Assembly: GCA_003241385.1 (NCBI GenBank)
Contig: QFPO01000003.1
Span: 1-64,000, forward strand
Reading direction: 5' to 3'
DNA from: Rhodanobacter denitrificans
GTDB lineage: Bacteria > Pseudomonadota > Gammaproteobacteria > Xanthomonadales > Rhodanobacteraceae
Length of the DNA stretch: 64,000 nucleotides
A program made the translations under genes and the position numbers. The notes under the pieces are model-generated. The model ran no database searches, had not been told where the DNA came from, and was given only the letters and a program-made list of their open reading frames with translations. Of this stretch, positions 35,681 to 44,176 are shown one piece after another (positions within the stretch are counted from its first letter, which is position 1; every line of letters starts with the position of its first letter).

Positions 35681-36139
35681 GTCCGGCCCTTGCTCGAGCC
35701 AGCGCGCGCCGCGCGCGCTGGCGGCGCTCAGGCTGAAATCACGCCGCGAACCGGCATGAGCCAGCTGCACGATCAGGTCCGGCGGCGGCAGCGCCGCGCC
35801 GCCGCGCTCGGGCCATTCGATCAGCAGCAGCGCGGTCGGATCGGCCAGATCGGGCAGACCGAGCCACTCCAGCTCGCCCGGATCGGCGATCCGGTACAGG
35901 TCCAGATGATGCAGCGCGCGCTCGGCGAGCGCGTACGACTCGATCAGGCTGTAGGTCGGGCTCTTGATGCGCTGGCCGACGCCGAGCGCGCGCAGCAGGG
36001 CGCGCGCGAACGTCGTCTTGCCGGCGCCGAGGTCGCCGCGCAGATGGATGACGCCGCCGTCGTGCAACGCCGGCGCCAGCGCCGCCGCCAGCGCGGTCAA
36101 TCCGGCCTCGTCGACCGATCCCTGCCGCACGGCGCTCAC
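35663..36139 (-). CDS. tsaE: tRNA threonylcarbamoyladenosine biosynthesis ATPase TsaE
   Basis: TsaE (YjeE) is the ATPase of the complex that makes t6A37 in ANN-decoding tRNAs. The GTG at 36139-36137, overlapping the nnrD stop as GTGA, gives 158 residues, the family size. Walker A is RGDLGAGKTTFARALLRALG near residues 31-50. KSPTYSLIESY and HHLDLYRIADPGELEWLGL are the other family motifs. The gene order nnrD-tsaE-amiC-mutL is the same as in E. coli yjeF-yjeE-amiB-mutL. Confidence 0.94.
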   Translation of the reverse strand: MSAVRQGSVDEAGLTALAAALAPALHDGGVIHLRGDLGAGKTTFARALLRALGVGQRIKSPTYSLIESYALAERALHHLDLYRIADPGELEWLGLPDLADPTALLLIEWPERGGAALPPPDLIVQLAHAGSRRDFSLSAASARGARWLEQGPDRAGQT

Positions 36140-37620
36140 GGCGCGAACCGGTTGACGAGCGCGCGCAGCGGATCGAACAGATCCGCCGCGAGCAGGCCGC
36201 GCGGCTGCGCACCGGCGGCCCGATCGCCGGCCCGCGCGTGCAGCGCCACGCCGAATCGCGCCGCATCCCAGGCGTCGAGCCGCTGCGCGAGCAGGGCCGC
36301 GATCACGCCGGTCAGCACGTCGCCCATGCCGGCCGTCGCCATGCCGGGATTGCCCCACGGACAGACCGCGACGCGGCCGTCCGGATGCGCGATCAGGCTG
36401 CCGGCCCCCTTCAGCACGACGACCGCGCGATGCCGCGCGGCGAGGCTGCGCGCCGCGGCGTAGCGATCGGCCTGGACCGCGGCGAGGTCGCAGCCGAGCA
36501 GCCGTGCGGCCTCGCCCGGATGCGGGGTCAGCACGCTGCCGTCCGGCACGGCGGCCGGCAGCCGCGCGAGCAGGTTGAGCGCGTCGGCGTCGATCACGGC
36601 CGGCCGCGCCGCGGCTAGCGCGCGATCCCACAAGGCATGCGACCAGGCGCCCTGGCCGAGGCCGGGACCGAGCGCGATCACGTCGGCCCGGTCGAGCAGC
36701 GGCGCCAGCGCCGGCATGCCGTCGACGCCGTGCGCCATCAGCTCGGGACGCGCGGCATTGATCGCGCCGATCTGCTCGGCGCGCGTGGCGATGCTGACGC
36801 GGCCGGCTCCGCAGCGCAGCGCGGCTTCCGCGGCGAGGCGGATCGCGCCGCCCATGCCGTGATCGCCGCCGATCGCGAGCACGTGACCGAAGTGGCCCTT
36901 GTTGACGTCGGCGGCGCGCGGCGTAAGCCGGTCGGCGATGTGTGCGTCGAGCAGCCGCGCATCCGGCTCGACGTCGGCATACGCGGCCGCCGGCAACGCC
37001 AGCGTCGCCAGCTCTCGCTCGCCGCAGCAGTCGGCGCCGGCCGCCGTGAACAGGCCGCGCTTCCAGCCGACGAAACTGATCGTCGCCGCCGCGCGCACGG
37101 CCGCGCCGAGCGGCTGGCCGGTATCGGCCGACAGGCCCGACGGCAGATCGAGCGCGAGCACTGGCCGCGCGGCCGCGTTGACGCGCTCGATCAGCGCCGC
37201 CTCGGCGCCTTGCGGCGCGCGGTCCAGTCCGGTGCCGAACAGGCCGTCGACGTAGACGTCGGCCTCCGGCAGCGGCGCGGCGGCGTCGGTCAAGAATCGG
37301 CCGCCGGCGGCGACATAGGCGTCATGGGCGCGGCCTGCGTCCTCGCCACGCGGCGGCCGCGGCATCAGCGCCTCGACCGACAGGCCGGCCTGCAGGGCCG
37401 CCGCACCGACCAGCGCGGCGTCGCCGCCGTTGTTGCCGGTCCCGACCAGCAGGCACAGCCGCCTCGCGTCCGGCCAGCGCCGGCGCAGCGACGCGAACGC
37501 CGCCTCGGCCGCCCGCTGCATCAGCACGTAGCCGGGGATGCCGACGTGCTCGATCGCGGTACGGTCGATTCGGCGGACCTGATCGGCGGTGTAGAGCGCG
37601 GTGTCGGCGGGGTCGGCCAT
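36136..37620 (-). CDS. nnrD: Bifunctional NAD(P)H-hydrate epimerase / ADP-dependent dehydratase
   Basis: This fused protein repairs damaged NADHX and NADPHX. Residues 1-210 are the NnrE epimerase (LYTADQVRRIDRTAIEH near the start; VGTGNNGGDAALVG). Residues 230-494 are the NnrD dehydratase with GHFGHVLAIGGDHGMGGAI, LTPHPGEAARLL, VVVLKGAGSLIA and the ATP-binding-like NPGMATAGMGDVLTGVIAAL. The 494-residue length fits. The ATG is preceded by a perfect TATAAT whose predicted start falls on the ATG itself. It diverges from queG. Confidence 0.95.
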   Translation of the reverse strand: MADPADTALYTADQVRRIDRTAIEHVGIPGYVLMQRAAEAAFASLRRRWPDARRLCLLVGTGNNGGDAALVGAAALQAGLSVEALMPRPPRGEDAGRAHDAYVAAGGRFLTDAAAPLPEADVYVDGLFGTGLDRAPQGAEAALIERVNAAARPVLALDLPSGLSADTGQPLGAAVRAAATISFVGWKRGLFTAAGADCCGERELATLALPAAAYADVEPDARLLDAHIADRLTPRAADVNKGHFGHVLAIGGDHGMGGAIRLAAEAALRCGAGRVSIATRAEQIGAINAARPELMAHGVDGMPALAPLLDRADVIALGPGLGQGAWSHALWDRALAAARPAVIDADALNLLARLPAAVPDGSVLTPHPGEAARLLGCDLAAVQADRYAAARSLAARHRAVVVLKGAGSLIAHPDGRVAVCPWGNPGMATAGMGDVLTGVIAALLAQRLDAWDAARFGVALHARAGDRAAGAQPRGLLAADLFDPLRALVNRFAP

Positions 37621-37626
37621 CGACCG

Positions 37627-37634
37627 ATTATAGT
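37627..37634. promoter_or_regulatory. Overlapping divergent -10 elements of nnrD and queG
   Basis: The whole gap between the divergent start codons of nnrD (37620) and queG (37641) is 20 bases. TATAAT on the minus strand (37627-37632) and TATAGT on the plus strand (37629-37634) overlap almost completely. In each direction the expected start, about seven bases past the -10, coincides with the A of the ATG. No -35 consensus is visible on either side. Confidence 0.6.
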
Positions 37635-37640
37635 GATCCG

Positions 37641-38777
37641 ATGCCCGCCCCCGACCAGCCCGCCATCGACTTCGACGCGCTCGCACGCGAGGTCCGCGCG
37701 TGGGCGCGCGAGCTCGGCTTCGCCGACGTCGGCATCAGCGGCACCGAACTCGGCGAGGACGAGGCGCATCTGCTGGCCTGGCTCGACGCCGGCCATCACG
37801 GCGAGATGGCCTACATGGCCAGCCACAGCACCAAGCGCAGCCGCCCGGCCGAGCTGCAGCCGGGCACGCTGCGCGTGATCTCGGTCCGCATGGACTATCT
37901 GCCGGCCGCTGCGCGCGACGGCTGGGACGTGCTCGCCGACGCCGAGCGCGGCTACGTCGCGCGCTACGCCCTCGGCCGCGACTACCACAAGCTGATGCGC
38001 AACCGCCTGCAGAAGCTCGCCGAGCGCATCGAGGCGGCGGCCGGTCCGTTCGGCTATCGCGCCTTCGTCGACTCGGCACCGGTGCTCGAACGCGCACTGG
38101 CGCGCAATGCCGGCATCGGCTGGATCGGCAAGCACACCTGCCTGATCGACAGCCGCGGCGGTTCGTGGTTCTTCCTCGGCGAGCTGTTCACCGACCTGCC
38201 GCTGCCGCTCGACCAGCCGGCCAGCGCGCATTGCGGCACCTGCACGCGCTGCATCGAGATCTGCCCGACGCAGGCGATCCTCGGCCCGAACCGGCTCGAC
38301 GCGCGCCGCTGCATCGCCTACCTGACGATCGAATCGCGCGGTCCGATCCCGCTCGAGCTGCGCCCGCTGATCGGCAACCGCATCTTCGGCTGCGACGACT
38401 GTCAGCTGATCTGCCCGTGGAACAAGTTCGCGACGCCGACGACGTCGCCGGACTTCGCGCCGCGCCATCGCCTCGACGACGCCCGACTGGTCGACCTGTT
38501 CGCGTGGAGCGAGGCCGAGTTCCTGCAGCGCACCGAAGGCTCACCGATCCGCCGCACCGGCTATGCCGGCTGGCTGCGCAACATCGCCGTCGCGCTCGGC
38601 AACGCGCCCTACTCCGACGAGACGCTGTGCGCGCTGCAGGCGCGCGAGCACGATGTCTCGGACCTGGTCCGCGAACACGTGCAGTGGGCGATCGGCGAGC
38701 AGCGGCGCAAGCGCGATCGCGGCGAGCTCAGAACGTGCTCAGCGCCTGCATCTCCATCGCCCGCACGTACAGCTTGA
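37641..38777 (+). CDS. queG: Epoxyqueuosine reductase
   Basis: QueG reduces epoxyqueuosine to queuosine in the anticodon loop of tRNAs, using cobalamin and two [4Fe-4S] clusters. The 378-residue protein has the cobalamin-binding N-terminal domain and the ferredoxin-like cysteines CGTCTRCIEICPTQAIL and CDDCQLICPWN. Divergence from the nnrD gene is conserved in gammaproteobacteria. The last 50 bases overlap the 3' end of the gene on the other strand. Confidence 0.95.
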   Translation: MPAPDQPAIDFDALAREVRAWARELGFADVGISGTELGEDEAHLLAWLDAGHHGEMAYMASHSTKRSRPAELQPGTLRVISVRMDYLPAAARDGWDVLADAERGYVARYALGRDYHKLMRNRLQKLAERIEAAAGPFGYRAFVDSAPVLERALARNAGIGWIGKHTCLIDSRGGSWFFLGELFTDLPLPLDQPASAHCGTCTRCIEICPTQAILGPNRLDARRCIAYLTIESRGPIPLELRPLIGNRIFGCDDCQLICPWNKFATPTTSPDFAPRHRLDDARLVDLFAWSEAEFLQRTEGSPIRRTGYAGWLRNIAVALGNAPYSDETLCALQAREHDVSDLVREHVQWAIGEQRRKRDRGELRTCSAPASPSPARTA

Positions 38778-39804
38778 CCGTGCAGTTCTCGGCCGGATTG
38801 GCGTCGAAGACGAGCCAGTCGAGCGGCGGCGACGCGGCCGCTTCGGCTTCGGCAGCCGCGTAGGCCGGGCCCAGCCGCGCCTGCAGGTCGGCGAAGATCC
38901 GGCCGAATGCCTGAGCCCGCGCGCCCGGTGCGAAGCGCTGCTGCCAGAGCAGATACGTGGCCGCCTTCGGCAGATCCTCGCCGAGCGCATACGGAAGGTA
39001 GCTCGGGCCGCCGTTGAGGTCGCGCATACCCGAGTACGCCAGACCGGCGGCCAGCACGCCGTCGGCGACACCGGCTTCGACCAGATCGTCGACCAGTGTC
39101 TGCGCCTGCTCGCGATAGCGTGCGTACCAGTCGTGCCAGGCTTCGCCGAGCGGCGGCGGCGCGTACTGCTGCGGATCGACCAGGTAGCACAGCTTGGCCT
39201 GCAGACTGCCCTGATCGATGGCCCGCTGCAGAACCTGTGCGGCCGTCAGCGCCGCATCGGATGCGCCGAGCGTGTCGCATTCGGCACGGACGGCGTCGAC
39301 CCGGTCGAGCATCCGGCGCGCCATCTCGTCGAGCATCGGCGTTTCGCCGCCGGACTCGCCGGGCGACACGGTCACGTGCGTGCCCTGCTTGAGCTGCATG
39401 ACCCGCTCGGCATCGGCGAGCAGGCGGTCGATGTTGCGGCAGCGGTCAATCTTGCCGGCCAGGTCGAACGAGGCGTCCGCATCGCCGCGGTTCGACCGCA
39501 TGACCAGGTCGGCCAGGTCGGAAGGTGCCGGCGAGGATCCGGACGGCGCCACTGCCGGCGGGCTCGTCGGGTTCGCCGCCGGTTCGCTGACCGGCCGATC
39601 CGCGATCGCGGCAGCGGGCGCCGTCCGGCGCGGCGGATCGGTCGGCGCCGGCGCGGCAGGAACGGCGGCTGCAACCGCCGCGTCGCCTGCGGCGCCGGCC
39701 GGCGGCTCGGGCGATCCGTGCTGCCACAGGTAGGCCCCGACCAGCGCCGCGGTCGACGCCGCGATCGCGATCATCGTGAGCCGCTTCGCATGCCTCCGGT
39801 CCAT
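38728..39804 (-). CDS. Membrane-anchored hypothetical protein
   Basis: The 358-residue product begins with a basic stretch and one hydrophobic segment (about residues 10-27), probably an uncleaved anchor or signal. An Ala/Pro-rich linker follows to about residue 95, and the rest is a soluble domain with five to six cysteines, two of them in DRCRN and AECDTLG. I do not recognise a family. Its end overlaps queG antisense by 50 bases. It is convergent with queG and lies downstream of pgi in the same direction, 167 bases away. Confidence 0.6.
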   Translation of the reverse strand: MDRRHAKRLTMIAIAASTAALVGAYLWQHGSPEPPAGAAGDAAVAAAVPAAPAPTDPPRRTAPAAAIADRPVSEPAANPTSPPAVAPSGSSPAPSDLADLVMRSNRGDADASFDLAGKIDRCRNIDRLLADAERVMQLKQGTHVTVSPGESGGETPMLDEMARRMLDRVDAVRAECDTLGASDAALTAAQVLQRAIDQGSLQAKLCYLVDPQQYAPPPLGEAWHDWYARYREQAQTLVDDLVEAGVADGVLAAGLAYSGMRDLNGGPSYLPYALGEDLPKAATYLLWQQRFAPGARAQAFGRIFADLQARLGPAYAAAEAEAAASPPLDWLVFDANPAENCTVKLYVRAMEMQALSTF

Positions 39805-39971
39805 CGCGCCTCCGTAACGAGCGGGCCGGGCGCGACGCAGCGGGCCCGGCGATGCCGTCATCGTACCGGCCTGCGGCGCCTCGCACAGCCGATGCGGCGA
39901 TGGCGGCCGGCGGCGGTACCATCGTCCGGCGCCGCGCCGAGCCGGTTCGGTCCGGACACAGGCGCTGCCGC

Positions 39972-41630
39972 TTACGCGGGCGGCGTATCCCAGCGACCGT
40001 CGCGCGCTGCACGGATCGCCGCGACCAGCGCGCGCGTCGGCGCATCGAGCACCGCATCGTTCGCGGCATCCGCGGCCAGCGTCGGCAGGATCGTCCTGGC
40101 GACGGTCTTGCCGAGCTCGACGCCCCACTGGTCGAACGCGTTGACGTCCCAGAGCAGCGACTGCACGAAGACCTTGTGTTCGTACAGCGCGAGCAAGGCG
40201 CCGAGGCTGGTCGGCGTCAGCGACTCGAGCAGGATCGTCGTGCTCGGGCGGTTGCCGGGAAACGTGCGCTGCGCGGCCAGCACGGCGCGCGCGTCGGCGT
40301 CGGCTTCGCTGCCGGCCGATTCGGCCCAGGCCTCCTCGTAGGTCTTGCCGCCGGCGAGCGCGGCAGCCTGCGCCAGCATGTTCGCGAGCAGCGCGGCATG
40401 GTGATCGGGCAGGCCGTGGTCGGCCGCGGCGACGCCGACGAAGTCGACCGGGACGGTGTCGGTGCCCTGGTGCAGCGCCTGGAAGAATGCGTGCTGCGCG
40501 TTCGTGCCGACGTGGCCCCACAGCACCGGCACGGTCGGCTGGCCGACCGGCGCGCCGTCGGGCCGTACCGACTTGCCGAGACTCTCCATCTCCAGCTGCT
40601 GCAGGAAGGCCGGCAGATTCCCGAGCGCATCGCAGTACGGAATCACCGCCAGTCCCGGAAAGCCCAGCGCATTGCGGTTCCAGACGCCGGTGAGCGCCAT
40701 CAGCACCGGCAGGTTGCGGCGCCACGGCGCGGTGCGGAAATGGTCGTCGACCAGGGCGGCGCCGGCGAGGAACTCGTCGAAGGCGCGATGGCCGATCGCC
40801 AGCGCGAGCACGAGCCCGACCGCCGACCAGACCGAGTAGCGCCCCCCGACGAAATCCCAGATCGGCAGCGTCCGTTCCGGCGCGATGCCCTGCGCACGCG
40901 CCGCTTCGACGTTGGCGGTCACCGCGACGAAGTGCCGGGACGCCGCGGCCGCGTCGCCGGCATAGGCCTCGATCATCCAGGCACGCAGGGCTTCGCCGTT
41001 GAGATGGGTCTCCTGCGTCGTGAAGCTCTTGGAGACCAGCAGGATCAGGGTGCGACGCGGGTCGAGCGTGCGCATCAGCGTGCGGACGCTGGTTCCGTCC
41101 AGATTCGCGAGGAAATGACTGCGCACGCGGCCGGCGCCGGCGCCGGCGAGCGCCTCGACGGCCAGCCGCGGGCCGAGATCGGAGCCGCCGATGCCGACGT
41201 TGACGACGTCCTCGATGCCGGGCGGCACGCCGCAGTCGCCGCTGCCGTCGAAGACCGCGTCGACCAGGCGCGCGATGCCGCGCCACGCGTCGGCGACCGA
41301 CTCGAGCACCGCCGGCGGCGCCATCGCAGCGCAGTGCGCGCGATGCGCGCGCAAGGCGGTATGCAACACAGCGCGCCGCTCGGAACCGTTGATCGGATCG
41401 CCGCGGAACATCGCATCGCGGCGGCGTTCCCAGTCGAGCGCGGCGAGCATCGTACCGAGCGCGTCGAGCGCGGCATCGTCGATCCACTGCCGCGAGAAAT
41501 CGACCAGCAACGGGCCCAGACGGTGCGACCAGGCCTCGAACCGGCCCGGTTCGGCGAGCCGGTCGCGCAACGGTCGGAGACGTACGCGCGCGGCCTCGCC
41601 GCGCAGTCGGGCAAGCTGGTCAGGCGTCAT
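39972..41630 (-). CDS. pgi: Glucose-6-phosphate isomerase
   Basis: Pgi interconverts glucose 6-phosphate and fructose 6-phosphate. The 552-residue length fits. GIGGSDLGPRLAVEAL (phosphate binding), KSFTTQET, FVGGRYSVWSAVGL (PGI signature 1) and WGVELGKTVA (signature 2 region) are all visible. The catalytic Glu and His are likely in NVEQ-like HVGTNAQHAFFQALHQGT. It lies 45 bases downstream of panD in the same direction. Confidence 0.96.
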   Translation of the reverse strand: MTPDQLARLRGEAARVRLRPLRDRLAEPGRFEAWSHRLGPLLVDFSRQWIDDAALDALGTMLAALDWERRRDAMFRGDPINGSERRAVLHTALRAHRAHCAAMAPPAVLESVADAWRGIARLVDAVFDGSGDCGVPPGIEDVVNVGIGGSDLGPRLAVEALAGAGAGRVRSHFLANLDGTSVRTLMRTLDPRRTLILLVSKSFTTQETHLNGEALRAWMIEAYAGDAAAASRHFVAVTANVEAARAQGIAPERTLPIWDFVGGRYSVWSAVGLVLALAIGHRAFDEFLAGAALVDDHFRTAPWRRNLPVLMALTGVWNRNALGFPGLAVIPYCDALGNLPAFLQQLEMESLGKSVRPDGAPVGQPTVPVLWGHVGTNAQHAFFQALHQGTDTVPVDFVGVAAADHGLPDHHAALLANMLAQAAALAGGKTYEEAWAESAGSEADADARAVLAAQRTFPGNRPSTTILLESLTPTSLGALLALYEHKVFVQSLLWDVNAFDQWGVELGKTVARTILPTLAADAANDAVLDAPTRALVAAIRAARDGRWDTPPA

Positions 41631-41675
41631 CGGGGCGATGCGGCGTCATGGCGATCGCCGCATCATACGAAACGC

Positions 41676-42056
41676 TCAGGCGGCCTGCTTGGGGATCGAC
41701 TGGCTGGTGCGCGCGAGCCGGTTCTGCGGATCGACGTAGACCAGCATCGGCTGGTGCTGGGCCGCTTCGGCGGCGTCGAGCACCCCGTAGGCGCAGATGA
41801 TGATGATGTCGCCGGGCTGGGCGCGATGCGCGGCCGCGCCGTTGATCGAGATGATCCCCGAGTGCTCGTCGGCACGGATCGCGTAGGTCGAGAAGCGCTC
41901 GCCGTTGTTGACGTTGTAGATGTGGATCTGCTCGTACTCGCGGATGCCGGACGTGTCGAGCAGATGGCCGTCGATCGCGCAGGACCCTTCATAGTGCAGT
42001 TCGGCGTGGGTCACCGTGGCGCGATGGATCTTCGCCTTGAGCATGTTGAGTTGCAT
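41676..42056 (-). CDS. panD: Aspartate 1-decarboxylase proenzyme
   Basis: PanD makes beta-alanine for pantothenate. The 126-residue proenzyme self-cleaves between Gly24 and Ser25 (YEGSCAID), creating the pyruvoyl cofactor. The N-terminus MQLNMLKAKIHRATVT and the YNVNNGERFSTY motif are diagnostic. It has its own promoter and lies 341 bases downstream of panC, behind the panBC terminator, so the three pathway genes are adjacent but not one operon. The bacterial PanZ/PanM activator gene is not nearby. Confidence 0.96.
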   Translation of the reverse strand: MQLNMLKAKIHRATVTHAELHYEGSCAIDGHLLDTSGIREYEQIHIYNVNNGERFSTYAIRADEHSGIISINGAAAHRAQPGDIIIICAYGVLDAAEAAQHQPMLVYVDPQNRLARTSQSIPKQAA

Positions 42057-42071
42057 GGACTTACCTTGAGG

Positions 42072-42108
42072 ATGTTGCGCACGAGCAACATTACGTCCGG
42101 AAATTATA
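42072..42108 (-). promoter_or_regulatory. panD promoter -10 and 5'-leader palindrome
   Basis: A perfect TATAAT lies at 42103-42108 on the minus strand, giving a start near 42096. Directly downstream in the leader is the inverted repeat ATGTTGC-N6-GCAACAT (42072-42091). It sits between the start of transcription and the AAGG ribosome site at 42064-42067. The 7-bp hairpin could modulate ribosome access or be a repressor site. The -35 is indistinct (TTGCGG with 19-base spacing). Confidence 0.6.
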
Positions 42109-42204
42109 CGCCGATGCCGTTTGCGCGCCGCAACAGGCCTGACGTCCCGGCCCGGATATTCAGGTAAGTCTCTGATTCAGAAAGAATTTCAAGAAGCATC
42201 AAGG

Positions 42205-42240
42205 CAAAAAAAACCCTCGCAGCGATATACGCGCGAGGGT
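42205..42240 (-). terminator. Rho-independent terminator of panBC
   Basis: Read on the minus strand, ACCCTCGC (42233-42240) and GCGAGGGT (42213-42220) form an 8-bp stem with a 12-base loop followed by a run of eight Ts (42206-42213). This is the best intrinsic terminator in the window and lies about 160 bases after the panC stop. Confidence 0.85.
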
Positions 42241-42397
42241 ATATACGGAGTGACGACTACCTTACAATGCGCCCTGCTGCTGGAGAAGCTCGCGCCTTGC
42301 GTTGCGAAAACCCCTACAGCGGTGAGAAGAATACCACAGGTATCGGCAAAAAACCAACACCTACGAGCGAACGGTTTCACATTCTTTTCGCGGCCGG

Positions 42398-43270
42398 TCA
42401 GGCAGGCCCCGATGCGGACGCTCGGCCGAAGCGCAGATTGTCGATCAGCCGCGTCGAGCCGAGACGCGCCGCGATCAATGCGACCGCATCGGCGGCCGGC
42501 GCAGCGGCCTCGACCGGCCCGAGGTCGGCGGCGCGACGGATCACCGCGTAGTCGGGCACGAAACCGGCATCGGCCAGGCGCTGCCGCGCGGCCGCCTCGA
42601 TCCGGGCCGGTTCGGCACCGTCGAGCGCCTGGTCGCGCATCCAGCCGAGCGTCGCATGGATCAGCGCGGCGCGCTCGCGCTCGGCGGCGTCGAGGTACTG
42701 GTTGCGCGAGCTCAGTGCCAGGCCGCTGGCCTCGCGGACGATCGGCGCACCGACGATCCGGATCGGCAGCGCCAGATCCTCGACCAGCCGCTCGATCACC
42801 AGCAGCTGTTGATAGTCCTTGCGGCCGAACACCGCCACATCCGGCTGCACGCGGTTGAACAGGCGCGTCACCACGGTCGCGACACCGTCGAAATGACCGG
42901 GCCGGCTGGCGCCGTCGAGGATGTCCGACAGGCCCGGCACGTGGATGCGCACGGCCGCCTCGGCACCGAACGGGTACAGATCGTCCACCGTCGGCAGGAA
43001 CATCGCGTCGCAGCCGTGCTGCGCCAGGCCCTGCGCATCGGCATCGGGCGTCCGCGGATAACGCGCGAAATCCTCGTTCGGCCCGAACTGCGTCGGATTG
43101 ACGAACACGCTGGCGACGACGACATCGGCATGCTCGCGCGCCAGCGCGATCAGCGAATGGTGTCCGGCGTGCAGATTGCCCATCGTCGGCACCAGCGCGA
43201 TGCGGCAGCCCGCACGGCGCCGCTCGGCCAGGGCGGCGCGCAGCGCCGCGGTATCGCGAAAGATGTCCAT
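42398..43270 (-). CDS. panC: Pantothenate synthetase
   Basis: PanC joins pantoate and beta-alanine with ATP. The 290-residue protein has the HIGH-like adenylation motif PTMGNLHAGHHSL near residues 28-40, FVNPTQFGPNEDF and the KMSKS-like ALSSRNQYL. The start codon is two bases after the panB stop, so panB and panC form an operon. Confidence 0.97.
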   Translation of the reverse strand: MDIFRDTAALRAALAERRRAGCRIALVPTMGNLHAGHHSLIALAREHADVVVASVFVNPTQFGPNEDFARYPRTPDADAQGLAQHGCDAMFLPTVDDLYPFGAEAAVRIHVPGLSDILDGASRPGHFDGVATVVTRLFNRVQPDVAVFGRKDYQQLLVIERLVEDLALPIRIVGAPIVREASGLALSSRNQYLDAAERERAALIHATLGWMRDQALDGAEPARIEAAARQRLADAGFVPDYAVIRRAADLGPVEAAAPAADAVALIAARLGSTRLIDNLRFGRASASGPA

Positions 43271-43272
43271 CG

Positions 43273-44091
43273 TCAGTAGCCGTGCTCGGGAGCGGGGAAA
43301 CGGCCGGCACGCACCGCATCGGCATAGGCGGCGAACGCCGCCTCGACCGAGCCGGCGTCGGCCAGGAAGTTCTTCGCGAAACGCGGCGGACGTCCCGGCG
43401 TGACGCCGAGCAGGTCGTGCATGACCAGCACCTGGCCGTCGCAGTCGGGACCCGCACCGATGCCGATCGTCGGAATCCGCAGCGAGCGCGTGATCTCGGC
43501 GGCCAGTGCGCTCGGCACGCATTCGAGCACCAGCAGATCGGCACCGGCCTGCTCGACCGCCAGCGCATCGGCCTTGAGCCGCTCGGCCGCCGCGGCCTCG
43601 CGGCCCTGCACGCGATAGCCGCCGAGTTTGTGCACCGACTGCGGCGTCAGACCCAGATGCGCGCAGACGGCGACGTCGCGCTCGGCCAAGGCGGCGATCA
43701 CCTCGAGCGTCCAGCCGGCGCCTTCGAGCTTGACCATCGCCGCGCCGCCCTCGGCGATCAGGCGCGCGCTGCTCGCCAATGCATGCGGCACGTCGCGATA
43801 GCTCATGAACGGCAGATCGGCCAGCAGCAGCGGCCGGCGCGCACCGCGCGCGACGCAGGCGCAGTGGTAGACCATGTGGTCGACGCTGACCGGCAACGTG
43901 CTCGCCTGCCCCTGCACGACCATGCCGAGCGAGTCGCCGACGAGGATCACGTCGACGCCGGCGGCCTCGGCCTGTGCGGCGAAACCGGCGTCGTAGGCGG
44001 TCACGCTGACGATCTTCTCGCCGCCTGCCTTCATCTCGCGCAGGCGCGTCACGGTGACCGGTCGCGACTCGGAGGCGGATTGAGCGTACAT
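43273..44091 (-). CDS. panB: 3-methyl-2-oxobutanoate hydroxymethyltransferase
   Basis: PanB makes ketopantoate from 2-oxoisovalerate and methylene-tetrahydrofolate. The 272-residue TIM-barrel protein shows YDAGFAAQAEAAGVDVILVGDSLGMVVQG near residues 35-63, HLGLTPQSVHKLGGY and the catalytic LVLECVPSALA region. Metal-binding Asp and Glu residues are present. The -10-like GATAAT on the minus strand at 44120-44125 may serve the panBC mRNA. Confidence 0.97.
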   Translation of the reverse strand: MYAQSASESRPVTVTRLREMKAGGEKIVSVTAYDAGFAAQAEAAGVDVILVGDSLGMVVQGQASTLPVSVDHMVYHCACVARGARRPLLLADLPFMSYRDVPHALASSARLIAEGGAAMVKLEGAGWTLEVIAALAERDVAVCAHLGLTPQSVHKLGGYRVQGREAAAAERLKADALAVEQAGADLLVLECVPSALAAEITRSLRIPTIGIGAGPDCDGQVLVMHDLLGVTPGRPPRFAKNFLADAGSVEAAFAAYADAVRAGRFPAPEHGY

Positions 44092-44176
44092 GTGGGAAAC
44101 CCTCTCGACGGCCGCGGCATTATCGGATCGGCGCCCGCGTGCGCCTAGCCGCAGATGCGGCGTCCGGTCGTCGCAT

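Larger units (their letters stand above)
42057..42397. other. Intergenic region panD-panC
   Basis: This 341-base gap is markedly less GC-rich than its surroundings. It holds the panD promoter and leader hairpin (42072-42108) and the panBC terminator (42205-42240). The part from 42241 to 42397 has several A-runs and no convincing coding. I cannot identify an RNA family in it. Confidence 0.5.
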
